A stretch of 64,000 nt of DNA from Xanthostigma xanthostigma (lineage: Eukaryota; Arthropoda; Insecta; Raphidioptera; Raphidiidae). The notes below the pieces were generated by a model, which was given only the letters and a program-made list of their open reading frames with translations, ran no database searches and was not told the DNA's origin. This document shows, piece by piece, positions 1-12,684 of this stretch. Each line of letters starts with the position of its first letter. Within the stretch, counting starts at the first letter, position 1. A program made the position numbers and the translations under genes. Where the stretch lies: NCBI GenBank assembly GCA_963575645.1, contig OY754475.1, positions 868,001 to 932,000 on the forward strand, written 5' to 3'.

Positions 1-3000
1 TTGTTTCTTCGATCGGGCCGAACATGTAATCGGTCGTAGCCTGCCTTTCTTTGACGTCCATCAAGTAGCCCATGACGCTGACCAGAGCCTCGTAATCACC
101 CTCGGCTATTGTTTGCTGAAGGCCTACGTCCGCTTTGCTTATAAACGTTCCTAAATCTGTTAGACTAAAAACAAAAACTCATCACTCGCGCTTTCAATTT
201 TTATATAAGAAGGCAATCAAAAGCGCAGACCTGTTTGTCACATGATTAACGAGGTGATCTTTGAACATGCAGCCCCACTTTCGTACAGTGTTCAAAAGCG
301 TCTGCCTAAAAGGTCTAATGTTCATTTGAAACCAAACGTTGAAAATGTGAGATAATTCCATTTTCTCTATTTCGACGAATAGTTGTTCAAAATGATCGAT
401 CTAAAATTAAATTATTACTTTAAAAGATACCGAAGATAGATTGTAGATTAATCAATAGCAGAGGTCTATGATAATTCACACGAGGCTAGTTTTGTCGCTG
501 AAATCATCGGTTGGACTTGTGCCAGTTGAGAGAATGTAAATGACGCCCTGTACGCGGTTACAAGCTGGATATTTAAATTTTAACCGAGGCTATTTTTCGT
601 GCTTGCCACTGAACGCGCAAAACCAGCTTCTTGTGCAGCGACTTTTACTTGCCTGCTCCCGGAAAAGTTCTAACTTCGGTGCGCTCGATTTCGGCGCTTC
701 GGGATCATTGATAGAAACCATTTCCATTTCGATCGGTGTCAGCTGTCTTCCGTAAGTGAGGAACATGGTCATATAGCTACCTCGATCGTCCAGCCATAGA
801 TAAGAATAGTCCTCGAAACGTTTACAGAATTCCTTGACTTGAACTATAACGTTATCTACGCTTTCGGTGATGTGAGATTGCATTTGTTGAATGTCTTGCG
901 TGGAATTCACTTCGCTCTCGTACGATATTGTCGATTTGGAGAAACGTTGCACCAGCGACGACATTTTTATTATATCATTAATCAACGACTTTATAAGATC
1001 GACGAAGTTCTTGTTATCTTCTATGTTCAAGCTCGGTATGAACACCATGTTTGGCTCGCGTAGTTCCAATTGGATTTCGAACAGCGGCGACATGTTATTT
1101 ATCGGATCCATGTGCTCGGATAAATATCCTAAGCTAAATTTGAACGATTAGGGTAATTTTTTATCAACTTACCACTACGGGAAATTAATCGATATAGTAA
1201 AATATTTTTTCAAAAATTATAAAAATATTTAACAATTTTAATTTCAGAAAAAAAAATTTGAGTGAATTTTTTTTATGTGGTGACAGTAAAAATACATTAT
1301 TTTTATGTCATGACATAAAATTAAATGCTTATACATATAGAAAGAGATAGAAAAGACGACGAATTATAATTATGTTATGACATAAAAATAATGTATTTTT
1401 ATTCGCGAGTGGAATATTCTCCTTCGATCAATGGTCGCACATAATATTTTATTCAACTAGCACGAGTAATATGTAATCGGGGCCCTGATAAAAGAGGGAA
1501 AAATAATAAATCACTTCATTGATTGACGTACCCAGCGCCCTCGATGCACACAAGATAGCCATGACTTTCGCTGAATTGCGATGCTGTTTTCATATATACA
1601 ATACCGCCTACCACGTTCCTATTGGTCCAGAAGCTGCGTGCAGTTTTTTTTCATTATTGCACGCTCGGGCTTGCTACTGCGTTTCTATTGGTCCAGAAAA
1701 TTCATTATCACACTGTACGGCTCATTATTAGCACTCTACACGTCAACATGAAGTAATTTATTATTTCTCCCGAATTTAGCAGGGCTCCGAAATTACATAT
1801 TACTCACGCGTATTGAATAAAAATACATTATTTTTATGTCATGACATAAAAATAATGTATTTTTATTATGTCACCACATAAAAAAAATTCACTAAGATTT
1901 TTTTTCTGAAATTAAAATTGTTAAATATTTTTATAATCTTTGGAAAAATATTTTACTATTAAATAGTAAAACGGCGTGCCATACGATAGTTTACCTGCAT
2001 CCGGTACTTTGATGTAAAGAATCAAGAATTATCTTATCGACGTGATCGACATACATAATCCAATTATCATCGTCCAAATCTTTGATTCCGAACAGTTCCA
2101 TGTTTTGCTGCAACACTTTCTGAACAATTTCAGCAGCCTGTTGTATCTCTTTGTATCGCTTAGTTACCCGTTCGTCCTTATCGTCCAAGGACAGCATAGT
2201 GTCTTTTTTAGAATCTTTTCTTTCGAACAGTGGCACGGTTTTCCAAGCCGACATTAATTTATTGATTTCGGCTAAATTTTCTTGCGTCGATTTGACGCAA
2301 ATTTGCAAATTGTTTACCAATCCGTGCAACTGATCCATATATTCACCCAAACCTTAAAAGTGTTCCATTTTATAGTGGGGGAATAACATCCGACATCTTG
2401 TATTTTTCGGGACATCCATAGAACGCGACAAAAAATTATCCCAACAAAATGTCGCACGTACAAATTTTAGACTAGGCAGGAATGGGGACTATGAAAGGGC
2501 ACTGTTTAACAAATAAAGGCGCTTACCTTCAGAGTTCCAATCGTATTCTATTTGTCCTTTCGAGACCAGTTTGTCAATGATTTGTAATTCGTTTTTGATC
2601 AAGTTAAATTCCACTTCCTTGCTCGTACAGCGTATCCTGTTGTACCATTCAACTGTTAAATTTAAATTATTGGTATATTTTCTAAACGTTTCGTTCTTTT
2701 CAGCTAGATTTAGGGCAGCTTCTGGTACTTCGCCGTGATTTTCTAAGTTCATGTAATGTACTTCTCGGAATATAGCAGTAATCTTAAAAATTGTAAAAAT
2801 CAGCAATTCTAAAAATTTGTTGTCTGTAAAGTCGGTTTACGGACGATAGTTTTACGTGATAACGTATTCCGTAATACATAACCTAAATTTTAGTAGCTGT
2901 CAAACTTGGGCCGAAGCATACTGTGCTCTCGCTTGCACGCACAGGGTCAGGCGGAACGTTACACTTTTTCGTGCGTGCAGCTGGTGTTTCATCAATTTAA

Positions 3001-6000
3001 TAAGACGTTATCACGTCAAAATTGTAACTTCTCTGCGAACGGTAACGGAACCGTCACAATCAAACGAAACTGTATCGGTTTTGAAACATGTTTTAGCTAC
3101 TGCGCATTACTGTGACGGTTCCGTTACCGTTCGCAAAGAATCAAAATAAATAAGAGTTTTTATTTGTCAAAACTGTTATTCGTGACAGTCTGAAGTCTTT
3201 TTTTTTACCTGTGGATTTAAATTGACAGCCAGTTCCCTTTTTTCGCCTCTTTTACGTATTAAAATCGATTGTTTCAACGTATTTTCAATTTTATTCGGAA
3301 CCGAATCGGCCCAATCCTTAAACAGTTTCTCTCCCAACTCTTGCAATCTGTCAATTAATTTTTGATGTCTTTCGATAAGGTCCTTTGCTTCCGACGTTTC
3401 AGTTATTCTGAGAAATAATTTACTTTTTGCATTTTTTTTTTGTCGTTTGTATTTTTCGATCAGAAAAAATGTTCATTTTTAACTTAAAATTTGGTAGCCC
3501 TAAATACTTACGAATGTTTAAGCGCTTTAAGGCTATTGATGGGTACTGTAGCTCTCTGTCTTAACTGGTGAATCCATCGTAGGGCTCCCGATACAGGAGG
3601 CATGCATCGATCGACCTCGAGATGGCCGAAACGACTCAAATTATTTAATTGAATCTCAAACAATTCCTGCGGATTATTTGTTTTATTAACAAGAAATGCT
3701 CAAAAAGGCTGGACTAAAATAAATATTCAAGTCTTAGATGGTTGTAGAAACTGCCACAAAATTTTATAAATAGTATTTATTAACACAAAGTTGATTTTAC
3801 AAAAATAACAATTACATTTCACTTAACATTAATTCAAAAATTGAGTAACAACTTTGCTGTCTGACATTTTTTTTAGTGATCACAAAGATAATCTTATAAT
3901 CTATTTATTAAGGCCACTGATTTGGTACCACATATTTAAAATAATTAACAAAACCACGGAACCCTAAGGCCTAGTTTATATGAGAGGCGTTCAACGCGCG
4001 TTGGCCCAACGCGCGTTTACAGTTTCTATACAATTGTATAGTTATATGATAACGCGCGTTGAACGCTCTTCATGTGTGCTAGGCCTTAAACTGTCCACTG
4101 CTTATGAATTAAATTCCAGATTAGAGCTGGGAAAAAATTAATAGAATTTCCATGACTTACAAGAAAGTAGACACCCAAAACATCTATTTATTACTTGAGT
4201 AAATCGAGATGTAAGATTCATGAATTAACAAATTTTACTTGTTCTAAACCTTAAAGTTTGCTACATTTTTTAAGCTCATGAAGAAGTCATAATCAATGTT
4301 GAAACGTCGATGCAAATTGTTAATTCTATCTTGTATTCCGATTTATCTCTTGATATGAAAGTTACTTTAAATTTTGTAATATAAAAATTATAAAAGACCC
4401 TGAATTTGACCCAACTGTCTACACGGGCCGTCGTCGGTAAACCAAAGATTAAAAACAAACATCTTTTAACTAATCCGCTAAGGCATCAGGTACTGCTTTC
4501 AACGCTCCCGACTTTTTCACGTTCATCAATTGTCTGCCGTATGAACTCGCCTGTGCTGCAACAAGTTAGACATTTTGCTGAACGTTTTCTTGCAAACGTC
4601 GCACTCCGGGCGTTCGCGTTGCTCCGGAGCATCAGAATCACTATGGACATTTCTCAGGTGCCTCTGCAGGTTTCCACTCCTGCTGAACCCGTTTCCGCAC
4701 AAACCGCACTTGATACGGCTCTTCGATTTATACGGCGTCGACGCGTTCGTCGGTTCGAAACTTTTCCGCCTGACCTGCTTCGAAACACCGGAACGGTTCA
4801 GACTCTTCAATGGCGACTGTTTCGTGATCGGCGTCGCGTCGTGAAATTTTTTAACGTGCTTTCGCAAATTCCATTTCGTGCTGAACGCAACATTGCATAA
4901 AATGCACTCGTTACACTTATGCGATACCAATTGGCTTTCCTGCGTGAAAATTTGATCACAAATTTGACAGTCATATTTTATCAAATCTTTATGCACGCGC
5001 GCCTTGTGCGAGGCGAGGTTATCCTTTCTACGGAAAGTGCTGTCGCATAAATCGCAGGCAAAAGGCTTTTCACTGGTATGTATGGTGTTGTGCCTGCGCA
5101 GGCGCGATTGTTCCGTGAAACACATTCCGCAAGTCTTGCACTGGTGAGGTTTCTTTGCCGTATTGATCGACTTTTGTCCCATATGATCGAGGGTATGGGT
5201 TTTAAGCTCGTTCGATGAGGCGAACTGCATTTGACAGATGCCGCATAGATATTTATTCTTCTTAACAAGACGACCGGCACTACGGGTATTCGAAGAAACT
5301 TCGAGCGGTTCGGACATTCCGATATCGGCAGGTTGTTTCGATTCTTCTTCTTCGTCGTCGACGCATTGTTTTATTTCAAAATTCGCGGCTTCTGTGTTTT
5401 CATTCGGTAGCGAATAGATCGATGAAATTAAAAATGGAACTTCTTCAGCTTCACACTTAACCACGCAATTGTCGATGGTTTCTTGATTATCCAAGTTTTC
5501 GTCGTGTTTCAAAAGTTGGCTGAAACGTTGAAGCAATTTTTTCTCGGAAATAATTGCCCTTTCGCGAAATTTGTACGCTATTATTAGGTCTAAGACGCAT
5601 CCCTTGCACATAAAATCAGGAAAACAATCTTCTTTTAATACCTGGAGATCAGAAAAAGACGCATTACTTTTCTTTATCATGTAAGTCAAGTATAAACAAA
5701 TAATCAATCTTTAAATTTAAAATACAAATTGTTCTAAAAAGTAAAACATATGGTATGCACTTACCGTAACGGGAGCACACTCTCTAAGAGCTGTGATTAT
5801 TGGACCTTTTAATCCGTCAAATTTGCCCTGTACGTCGAACAACGGGGCATTGGCTTCTAAACAAACTCGACATATTTTAGATTTTAATAGACTAGTTGTG
5901 AAATTAACATTTATGTTTTCCATGTTGAAATAATTAGGTTAGACTACCAGTTGAAAAAATATTTGCGCGCCTTGTGGCACTATCCCGCGAAACCGATTTA

Positions 6001-9000
6001 CACAGGAAAATATTTGTAACACAACGTGCGCTTTACAGTTTCGCTGTAAACCTATTGAGCTAATACTTAAATTTATCACATAAAACGTATGTTTTATTCA
6101 AATCTATTACTTAAGACTAATTAATTTATATATTTTTTAGATATTTCTGAAGAAGATCCAAATCCGGATCGAAACGTCATCTTGTGTTATATTGATTTGT
6201 ATTTTTATTATATTTTGTCAATATATCGTATGGTCTGAGAAAAATTGGTCGACAATTTTAATTACTCGTATGTTTTATTCATAGATATCTATGGTTTTAT
6301 CACTATCCAGTATCCATAGACATTCATTACCTCGGATTCGGAAATCGGTTAATTTTCAAAAGCACTAAACTTTAAGATGACTCTTACCTCACAAGTGCCC
6401 AGTTCTTTTCCAAGCAGGACAAGAATCTCGGAATATTTAGCTGTGAATTCATTTCTTATTAACGGCCGTTCCAAAACACAGTCCACAATATCGATGAGCT
6501 AAAAAAAAATAGTAATTTTCAGTATTTTACAATTGTAAAATATTCAGTCAGTTTTCATACGACCTTAAAAACGCATTCCAAATTGTAACAATCGTCAAAC
6601 GCTTCACACAAAATGGCGGCAAGTTTCAAATCGAGCTCAACAACGCTATTTTGAAACGCTTGATAATTTTCTTCGAAAGTTTTGTCGTCCGGATCTAAAA
6701 CGTCTGTGGATTTTCCAACAAAATCTATGAAATATTGTTGGAAATCCGCGGAAACATTACGGATTCGAGCGCTTAACGCGCGTCCTTTTAAACCGCCAAT
6801 TTCGACTTTTTCTAGTTTTAGAAATTCGAGAACAGTATGGAAGAAACACTAGAAAAACAAACGATTGTTTAGTGTCACTCGAAAAACAAATTATTTGTAT
6901 AGTATTAAATGCCGTAAAAACCTGACCTGAATCGAATGTAATCTGTCGAGGAATTTTTGGTATCTTTCGAATACCACGTTCGGATGGAAAGTCCAGAGGA
7001 CTGTCTCTCTGCCATCTCGAAAGAAGTAATCCAATATTTTGCTGTACTCATCGTAGATGCCTTTGAACTGATTCAGAATGTTTACGGACGTCGTCAGGCG
7101 TAGCATTGCTTCGTCGATGTCGCTTTGGAACAGAGACGAAGGATCCAAATACCGCGTGGCCTAAAAAAATATTATTATTGGCCTTAAAATGGGAGCGTAC
7201 ATTAAATTTGAATATCAGAATTTGCCTAATAGAAACAGACATCATCTAAGTATCATAAAAATTATTCAAAAACCAAAAGTCTTGTTTCTGTTTTATATAT
7301 TAGTAGATAGATATTTTAAAATATAGACGCTCAATAACAAAGATCATAAGCGACTTATATAATACAATATAGCATTACTGTTTTTTAAAAATAAATATAA
7401 TTTGCTCGACCTGATGTATCAGAAGATTGCAGATTTGTTTCATAAGTACGATCAATTTCGAGGAAACGCAATAATATCTTGAGTTACTCCACACTAAGCA
7501 AACCACATGCATAAGTGGTTTAAGGACTGGACCGCATTCAGAAAATTCAGTATCGCTTACAGACTGAAACCATTTTGTCAACGGTGTTAAGTACAAGCGT
7601 ATGTTTTTAGCTTCTGCCAACGCTGAAAAGAAAACATTACGTGAAACAAGAAATCGTCGTAAGATACCGCCGAGATTTGCAAAGGGCAGCTTTTTTGATG
7701 GACTCGTTCCGAATCCTCAGTCTAATTTTAGTGCTTTGATCGTTCTCTAAAGCTCGATTCTCCGTCAGTATTATCCAAGTCTGAATAGGTTTTTTTCTTT
7801 GAACAATTCGAGCCAAAACTACTTACCGGCCACGATGTTTCGAAACATATCCTTGAAACAAGGAAAATATGCACTGTCGGTTTTCTGCAGAATAACGGCC
7901 ATCGCCCTAACTTTTGGATCCCGAAACTGTTGGTAAATATATTGGAGATTGAGGAAACGGTTATTCCAAAATTGGATTTCTGTGAAACGAAAAGTTTAGA
8001 GTGAGAACATGTTGCAACAATTCGTTGTTTTAGCCTGCGTCCCTACCGACAGATGGTAAAGGATTGGTCCCGCTGTAAGACGCTTCTGACGAATCGTCTA
8101 GAAGCACGTCGTTAATTTGAGTCGTCCATTTTATTATCACGCTCTCAATCGCACTTTTCAAATATAAATCTGTCAATTCACCCCCGCTGAAAGATTAAAT
8201 TGAAAAATTCAGTTGAGAATTAAAAGAATCCAGTACAGAGAGACATCGAAACCCAAGAAAACTACGAAAATTCATTGGTAAATACATCAGCAAATGGTTT
8301 TTCTTGGGGTTCTCGTTGATAAAAAAAAGAATTTAGATTTTACAGGGTTGGAATGAACCGATCAATGATTGAACTAACCTCTTGAGCAAAGCGTCAGCCG
8401 CCTCTTCTACTTTGTCAACACCAACCGGCATTGGTAGAACAGTCTGACCGCTCACTTGACCTTTGACTTGATAGACAGTGCTTTTTAGACTGTGAACGTG
8501 CTTTTGAACGTCTTGTGCAACGACAGCTGGCCACTTTTTGTAATTCTCAGGGTTCGATAGTAACGGTACAAAAATCTACGAAATTGAAACATCAATAAAC
8601 TGTATAACAAAATCGCAAATAAAAACGGCGTACCTCATCGACGACGGCTGCCAGTTGATCAATAGCTTTTGTAGCCATGTCTCCTAAAATCAAAACGCTC
8701 GCTGGTAAATCTTTTGGAACTGGACCCGGTTTCTTTTTGATGAAATACACCCCTGTAAATAAATGCAGATGATCCGTACAATTTGATTCGTTTGCTTTGA
8801 AAAAAAAATAGTCATTATTGAAGTGAAAACTTCTTTAGCGGCGTTGTACACTTTTTTTGTAATGGGTAAAAAATGTTAAACTCGCGTCAGGTAAAGTAAG
8901 AACTGGGTGAGCGAGATACTATGAGAGTAGGCACTCACTTTTTTTATACAACCTTAGACATCTAGCGTTGAAACATCGTACATAAAAATGCAATCTATGA

Positions 9001-9519
9001 TACAAACCATTTTAGTAATGGGTAAAAAATGTTAAACTCGCGTCAGGTCAGTAAGAACTGGGTGAGCGAGAAAACTCTCTCTTTTATTTATACAACGTTA
9101 GACATCTAGCGTTGAAATATCGTACATAAAAATGCAATCTGTGATACAAACCATTTTATTTACAAGTGTTGCCAATAAATAAACAATGCTACTAAATGCA
9201 AAAAATTAAGACGTTAATATTCAAGTTTTCACTTCTGCCGGCACTCCCGGAGTGCAACCCGTCTTTTTTTTTTACCTTTCGTTTTTAGTTGAGCCAATGG
9301 GAACGCTGTCGCCGGTATTATCTGTGCCGACTGAGTCAGCAAAAACATGAGTAGCGATGGTTCGTCCATATTCAAGAACTCCATAACTGTCGTTTTGTAT
9401 TCCTCTTGATTCATAAGACGTGTCCATTTTTCAGGTTTTAACTTCAGAGTCTTCAGAACAAACGCACTTACAAACGGTAAGCGGTTGTCTGGTACTTGTT
9501 GTTGCTGACTTTCGCCCAT
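1..9519 (-). CDS. axonemal outer-arm dynein beta heavy chain (DNAH9/11/17 class), N-terminal part, runs off the left edge
   Basis: Exons in order: 9519-9276, 8752-8634, 8575-8379, 8186-8047, 7979-7827, 7622-7411, 7160-6927, 6848-6564, 6498-6388, 3666-3512, 3407-3209, 2782-2527, 2352-1995, 1133-653, 400-231 and 164-1. Junction phases agree throughout and give about 1159 residues of the tail (DHC_N1 stem), which dimerises and binds intermediate chains; the motor domain lies outside the window. Stretches such as GVYFIKKKPGP, VPLLSNPENYKKWP, EIQFWNNRFLNLQ, MPPVSGALRWIHQLR and IRPFRQTLLNTVRKWG match the DNAH9/11/17 tail as I know it. The start MGESQQQQVPDN is the only ATG fitting the family N-terminus. 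Intron 14 (652-401) uses a GC donor. Intron 9 holds a zinc-finger gene, and intron 13 is mostly a foldback element. Expected in sperm flagella and sensory cilia. The choice among DNAH9, 11 and 17 is not resolved. Confidence 0.95.
1193..1966. mobile_element. long foldback element filling dynein intron 13
   Basis: The two ends (about 1193-1320 and 1825-1966) are reverse complements of one another. Inner segments also pair (the CGAGTAATATGTAATC region near 1462 with GAAATTACATATTACTC near 1790). The element takes up almost the whole 861-bp intron. No coding capacity. Confidence 0.75.
2819..3019 (+). repeat. dispersed repeat, copy 1 (dynein intron 11)
   Basis: Begins TTGTCTGTAAAGTCGG and includes a CACAGGGTCAGGCGGAACG block. 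The same blocks occur in reverse orientation at 9772-9942. Family unknown. Confidence 0.7.
3033..3140. repeat. inverted repeat next to dispersed repeat copy 1
   Basis: GCGAACGGTAACGGAACC near 3037 is repeated in reverse complement at about 3113-3135, around a roughly 50-bp loop. Confidence 0.75.
3967..4086. mobile_element. short Harbinger-like foldback downstream of the nested zinc-finger gene
   Basis: Ends AGGCCTAG and CTAGGCCT are followed inwards by GGCGTTCAACGCGCGTTG and its reverse complement. It resembles in design the TTA-flanked elements at 44891 and 52309, although its flanking triplets no longer match. Confidence 0.55.
4187..4192 (-). terminator. possible poly(A) signal of the nested zinc-finger gene
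   Basis: TTTATT on the plus strand reads AATAAA on the gene strand, about 335 bp past the stop. Its use would end the nested transcript before dynein exon 10. Confidence 0.35.
4526..5923 (-). CDS. ZAD-C2H2 zinc-finger protein nested in a dynein intron
   Basis: Two exons, 5923-5765 (53 codons) and 5641-4526, join in phase 0 to give 424 residues. Exon 1 carries the first ZAD cysteine pair (ICRVCLEANAPLF) and exon 2 the second (FMCKGCVLDL), so the intron splits the ZAD, as in the other three ZAD genes here. ZADs are arthropod zinc-binding dimerisation domains found on DNA-binding C2H2 proteins. Seven C2H2 fingers lie at about residues 184-420. One has the canonical TSEKP linker; others are separated by a basic spacer (KSLNRSGVSKQVRRKS). 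An acidic linker includes VKCE, which fits the psi-K-x-E SUMO consensus. The whole gene sits in dynein intron 9 on the same strand, so it needs its own promoter and poly(A) site. Because it keeps an intron it is not a simple retrocopy. Likely nuclear and DNA-binding; target unknown. Confidence 0.93.
8818..9263 (-). mobile_element. Helentron-like non-autonomous repeat, copy A (dynein intron 1)
   Basis: One end is TTGAAGTGAAAACTTC followed by TTTAGCGGCGTTG. The other end carries a GCACTCCCGGAGTGC hairpin then AACCCGTC. Copies at 26094 and 45421 have exactly the same ends. Two about 150-bp tandem units lie inside. No target duplication is evident, which suits Helitron/Helentron types, but the class is not proven. 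Confidence 0.7.
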
Positions 9520-9771
9520 TTTTTAAAATTTTTATATTTTTTGTAGTCGGCGATCTGTAATGAAAATTTGAAAAAAAAAAACAATAAAGTCAACTATTTA
9601 GTTTTATATGCGAACATGGTTTCTACCATACTCTCCTCATTCAGTGAACCGAAAAACAACTACAAAGATGTATGGCTAAGTCAGTGTGCTACCTCTATTC
9701 TGTTGTTAGTCTTTTTCTGGGAATAACTTCAATCCGTTAATTTTGATGTTACATCGTAAAAAATCACTCAT

Positions 9772-9942
9772 TGTTTTTTGATAACGTCTTATAAATTGAT
9801 GAATCACGTCAATGTAAAAAGATGAAACACCGGCTGCATGCACGAAAAAGTGTAACGTTCCGCCTGACCCTGTGCGTGATATTCGAGCGGAATACGTTAT
9901 CACGTAAAACTATCGTCCGTAAACCGACTTTACAGACAACCA
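9772..9942 (-). repeat. dispersed repeat, copy 2 (dynein 5' flank)
   Basis: Reverse-complement match to 2819-3019, including TTATCACGTAAAACTATCG, CGTTCCGCCTGACCCTGTG and a TCTGTAAAGTCGG-type end. Confidence 0.7.
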
Positions 9943-10664
9943 ATTTTTTTATATAACTCGTCAACTTCAAAAGACGACCGCGTCGCTAAGTATTCGATTT
10001 TATAAGAACATAAAAAACGAAATTGCGTTTTTATACGCGCGGCCATGCGAAAATAAGCCGTAAAACAATAAAGTTTTATGGCCGAATCCTTTCTGAGGTT
10101 TTCCGACGTTCACCCAGCCTTGATTAAACGTTAAGCTATTTATGTTTTCCTATAGCGACATGTACCTTGTGTTTGTACATATTCGAAATGCACAGCGTCG
10201 TTCGTTCTGTCATCCTACGAACACGCAACGAGCTAAAGCGGCTTTCTCACGGAAAACGCCTTCTCCATTTTCAAGTGAAACTTCTTAGCTCGCGCAAATA
10301 CCACAGAGCTTGGGAAGTTATTAAAAAGTGTACAAACAAAATCTAATCAAACGTTTGCAGAATTTTTTTATAGTTAGTTTATTGACAAATTTCGCGTCAC
10401 ATGTTTTTGACGATACGCAGGCGTTTAGGCAGGGGCAACAGGAGTGCCCAGGAGCCAGAAAGATCGAAAAAAATCGCAGTATATTATCTTTCAACAACTT
10501 TTTGGGAACCCGTACGAAAATTGTTATCCAACTCCCTCTTCTTACTACTGTCATAACAACAGTTTTCTTAAATTCATAAAAATTAATGTGGGGGAGGGAG
10601 TGGTGATGCAGTTTTGCTCAGGGCCCCAAAAAAGCTAAGGCTGTTTCTTAACGTGTGTTATAAA

Positions 10665-11148
10665 TAGTGATGTACCGGATATCCGTATCCGTTAGTTTTT
10701 GGCGGATCTTTTACCTTATTAATTTTCAATTCATAGATTAAATTTTATATATATAGGTGATTAGGTAATAATGAAAAACTGTTAAATTCCATTCAGATTA
10801 TTTTTTATTTTTAAAATCGTACTTGGCACCTTTATATTGCAAACATTTATCGTAGTGAGTACCATACCAATAGTACATAACTCAAAGGTACTAAAAAACT
10901 ATCTTTATAATGAGATATTGCACATCGATCTTTGGAAAAAGACAATCTGTTACGAGAGTTAACTCTTAAAGAGGTCAATATTATCTTTTTCCCATGACAG
11001 ATAGTCTCTTTTCAAAGGTCGATGTGCAATATTTATCGCCGCGTACTCTAAGAAAGTTAAGATCCGTATCCGCGGATCTTGAAACCAAATATCCGTATTC
11101 AGATCCGTATCCGCGGATATACATTTTTAACGATCCGGCACATCACTA
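10665..11148. mobile_element. hAT-type MITE
   Basis: The 484-bp element has ends TAGTGATGTACCGGAT and ATCCGGCACATCACTA, flanked by the 8-bp direct repeat GTTATAAA. An inner inverted repeat pairs ATATTGCACATCGATC near 10915 with its complement near 11025. Non-coding. Confidence 0.9.
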
Positions 11149-12348
11149 GTTATAAATTATCAATCAAAGCACATGTAAAAGCCCCTTAATAGAGGAGAAA
11201 ATAAATCGCCATGCAGAATAGGTATTCAACATATTCGTGACAAGCAGGGACATACAGAAAAATATGTATCAAATTAAACTAAAGCAAGTCCTGATTTATG
11301 AAGCACGCGATCTGAAACGTTGTTTTGTTGTTGCGAGGGGAATGAGGATTATCGGCATGTTTTTTTTTTCTCAAAATGAAGACGTTTTATTCGCATGATC
11401 GTGCCATTTCGGCTTGGGAATAATCGAAGCTCGTCGAGGGGTCGGTTTACAAACCTCCAGGTTAAAAGTATAAATTTTATATCGCCTAAAATTGTAAGAA
11501 CTATGTTGACATCGGTTACGAAATCTTTGACTTTGAAAACTTAAAAGATAACTGATAATAATTGAATAGTCTGTGACGTCAAATGGCATAAAAAGTATTT
11601 TTTTTTCGTTACGCAGTATACATTATTTTTTAGTTTATTTGATGATTTTTAGACAGTTAAAGGTGTACCTATATTGTCATGACTCATGACATATGACGTC
11701 ACCAACAAAAACTGTATTCAGTGAGCAGAGCTTGCATAAATATTACATAATTTATTTTTAGAGCTGTCTTGAAATCAAAATGAAGTGATTTAATTAGTAC
11801 TAAGTCTAAATGCTTAAAATCATAATCATATAATAATATTTGTGACAAATTTTAGTTACATTTGAGCTACAGTACCTACATTTTTATCGCAGTGCGAAAA
11901 AATTGAAAAATAAAAGATACTAATTAAAAACCTAAAGCAGAAAATGGCCGTTGTGCTTTATTGATGATAAAATGCTCCAAATAATTTTTATATTATATTT
12001 TAGCGTTGAAAATTGTACCAGAGACTCTAATTTGTCCATTTACAATTTTGGATTCTACTAAACCAACCAAATAATAATAATAATGATGATAATAAAAAAA
12101 GTGATCGTGTGCGACATTAATAAAAACGAAAACAACTAAATATTAATTACAATAAGTATCAGAGCAAGAGGAATTAGCGGCTTACCCCTTTCAAGCCGTC
12201 ATCATAAATGGCACAAGTTGCGGGGGTCGAAGTAAGCGTTCGTTATGTTAGTGCCATCCTCTGCCTTCCTTGTTGATCGCTATCCGCGGTCTAGCTATGT
12301 CATTTGTGTAGCTTATAAATGCGCCAGGCATGGTCAACCATATACTTA

Positions 12349-12684
12349 AAGCGCCCTGTAAACGATCAAATTTGTTTGTCAAACTTTACGTTTTCATCAA
12401 ACAATAGCTTAAACGACCAAACCAAAGATCAAACAAATTTGTCAAATTTGCCCGTAGTTTCGGTTTTTCCTTGTCGTGTCCGCCATGATTGCAAGGCGAC
12501 TACTGAGATCTTGTTTGACAAACATCGCCGCTCACGTTCACACTTGTTTGTCAAACTTGTCAAACACGCCGCCAATCCAGATTTACATCAAACGCGTCAA
12601 ACACGTAAGTTGTTTGAACAAACCCGTCAAACAAAGCTGCACACTGTCAAATGGTTTGACAAACAATTCGATCGTCAGGGCGTT
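12349..12684. mobile_element. Harbinger-like MITE rich in TTTGTTTGTCAAAC
   Basis: Ends AAGCGCCCTGTAAACGATC and its imperfect complement near 12670, flanked by TTA on both sides. Multiple TTTGACAAAC motifs occur in both orientations inside. Confidence 0.75.

Noticed and set aside
4406-4900. 164-codon plus-strand frame
   Set aside because: Antisense to the nested zinc-finger exon 2.
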